A DNA stretch of 64,000 nucleotides from NCBI GenBank assembly GCA_002869845.2, contig NEWS02000004.1, positions 1,469,441 to 1,533,440 on the forward strand, given 5' to 3'. The first letter of the stretch is position 1, and each line of letters opens with the position of its first letter. Under the pieces are notes generated by a model that had not been told where the DNA came from, did no database searches, and saw only the letters and a program-made list of their open reading frames with translations. This document shows, one piece after another, positions 63,532 through 64,000 of the stretch. Source of the DNA: Nitrospira sp. CG24B. GTDB lineage: Bacteria > Nitrospirota > Nitrospiria > Nitrospirales > Nitrospiraceae. The position numbers were made by a program, and so were the translations under genes.

Positions 63532-64000
63532 TCGTCCGGACGTTCGACAGCACCCGTCCGGGAACCCGCTTCGGTGACGCTGAAGGACGATTTGGCGTTT
63601 CGCCGTGTGGACTTGCGGTATCTTCACACAGTTTTAAGAGCAGACGTTCCAGCACCATTCGGGGCCGACTCCCGCTGCCCCCTTTCAGCCTCCCATCCGT
63701 CTCCAGAAAGAGACCTAGTGCGGCTTCAAGATGTCGCTCGGAAAACCGATCGAGGAAGGAGCGGACCTTCAACGGGTCCATGCGCAAGCTCCTCGCCGCC
63801 TCATTTTCACGACCGCCATTGGCCAGCAACTCTTTGACCTTCCAGAGACGGCGATACTGCCACGCAAGCGATCCAAGGATCCGAAGCGGGGCCTCTCCTG
63901 CTTCAAGGTTGCGCGCCACAATGGAAAGCGCCTGTCCCCGGCGACCCTCTGCGATGGCCAACGTCAAGTCGAACACAGAGGCTCCCGGCTCCATCCCACG
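63509..64000 (-). CDS. holA: DNA polymerase III delta subunit, C-terminal part (5' end off the window)
   Basis: 164 codons open to the window edge. RRGQALSIVARNLEAGEAPLRILGSLAWQYRRLWKVKELL and the following helical domain match the C-terminal collar domain of HolA (quoted line is the diagnostic one, key residues being the Trp-Gln-x-Arg-Arg-Leu). Delta opens the sliding clamp during loading. The last 35 residues are a basic low-complexity tail (SPKRVPGRVLSNVRTIKSR). The N-terminal half is outside the window. Confidence 0.87.
   Translation of the reverse strand, partial: RGMEPGASVFDLTLAIAEGRRGQALSIVARNLEAGEAPLRILGSLAWQYRRLWKVKELLANGGRENEAARSLRMDPLKVRSFLDRFSERHLEAALGLFLETDGRLKGGSGSRPRMVLERLLLKLCEDTASPHGETPNRPSASPKRVPGRVLSNVRTIKSRTAR

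Noticed and set aside
1..64000. CRISPR arrays, insertion sequences with transposase, rRNA operon, prophage
   Set aside because: Looked for direct repeats with spacers, transposase motifs, rRNA segments and phage structural genes; none seen.

Overview
The window is gene-dense bacterial DNA, moderately GC-rich by eye, with no rRNA, no complete transposon and no CRISPR. Gene content points to a Gram-negative environmental bacterium: LpxC, a TolC-type outer-membrane protein, MurJ, a di-haem peroxidase, bactofilin and many two-component proteins. From overall family resemblance I infer the Nitrospirota (Nitrospira-like). This is an inference, because no marker in the window proves it.

Layout. 1-14.0 kb is mostly housekeeping: engB (partial), mtgA, a tight minus-strand operon (murJ-ogt-dtd-hypothetical-isoaspartyl peptidase-VOC protein), a bactofilin gene, a LemA/TPM/TPM membrane cluster, a 121-bp MITE-like inverted repeat, a zinc-ribbon PilZ protein and a three-gene type-B succinate dehydrogenase/fumarate reductase (sdhC-sdhA-sdhB). 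42.5-64 kb is again ordinary: lpxC, a coiled-coil HARE-HTH protein, an inositol monophosphatase, an AhpD-like protein, a B12/radical-SAM protein of the RiPP-maturation type, phhB, a ParB-like protein, a glycerophosphodiesterase, MauE, PPK2, a SUMF1-like protein, MscS, a MauG-type peroxidase, a headless LysR fragment, xthA, a BaiN/HI0933-type flavoprotein, a second PilZ protein, tRNA-His, pyrF, rpsT and the C-terminal part of holA.

The remarkable part is 14.0-41.6 kb. A long run of minus-strand genes encodes TolC, HlyD, GAF-HlyD, an M50 zinc-protease/HlyD fusion, a decayed DUF4347 surface protein, a membrane histidine kinase and four proteins built on one unusual long receiver domain, ending in a diguanylate cyclase. 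A second locus holds an intact 1564-residue DUF4347 protein (FALEPR motif, His/Cys pair, seven-repeat propeller, cadherin-like repeats, C-terminal membrane anchor), overlapped by a paralogous kinase and followed by another long receiver. Between the two lie a REC-PAS-GGDEF-EAL protein, another REC-kinase and a relic mosaic of the same receiver genes. About 120 bp of similar sequence lies upstream of the TolC operon and upstream of the giant gene, and both DUF4347 genes share a 5' leader.

My reading (inference) is a duplicated module in which an ABC-less, M50/HlyD/TolC export apparatus handles DUF4347 giant surface proteins. A receiver/kinase relay with c-di-GMP enzymes as its only visible outputs would control it. 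This resembles adhesin export systems of the LapA kind in logic but not in parts.
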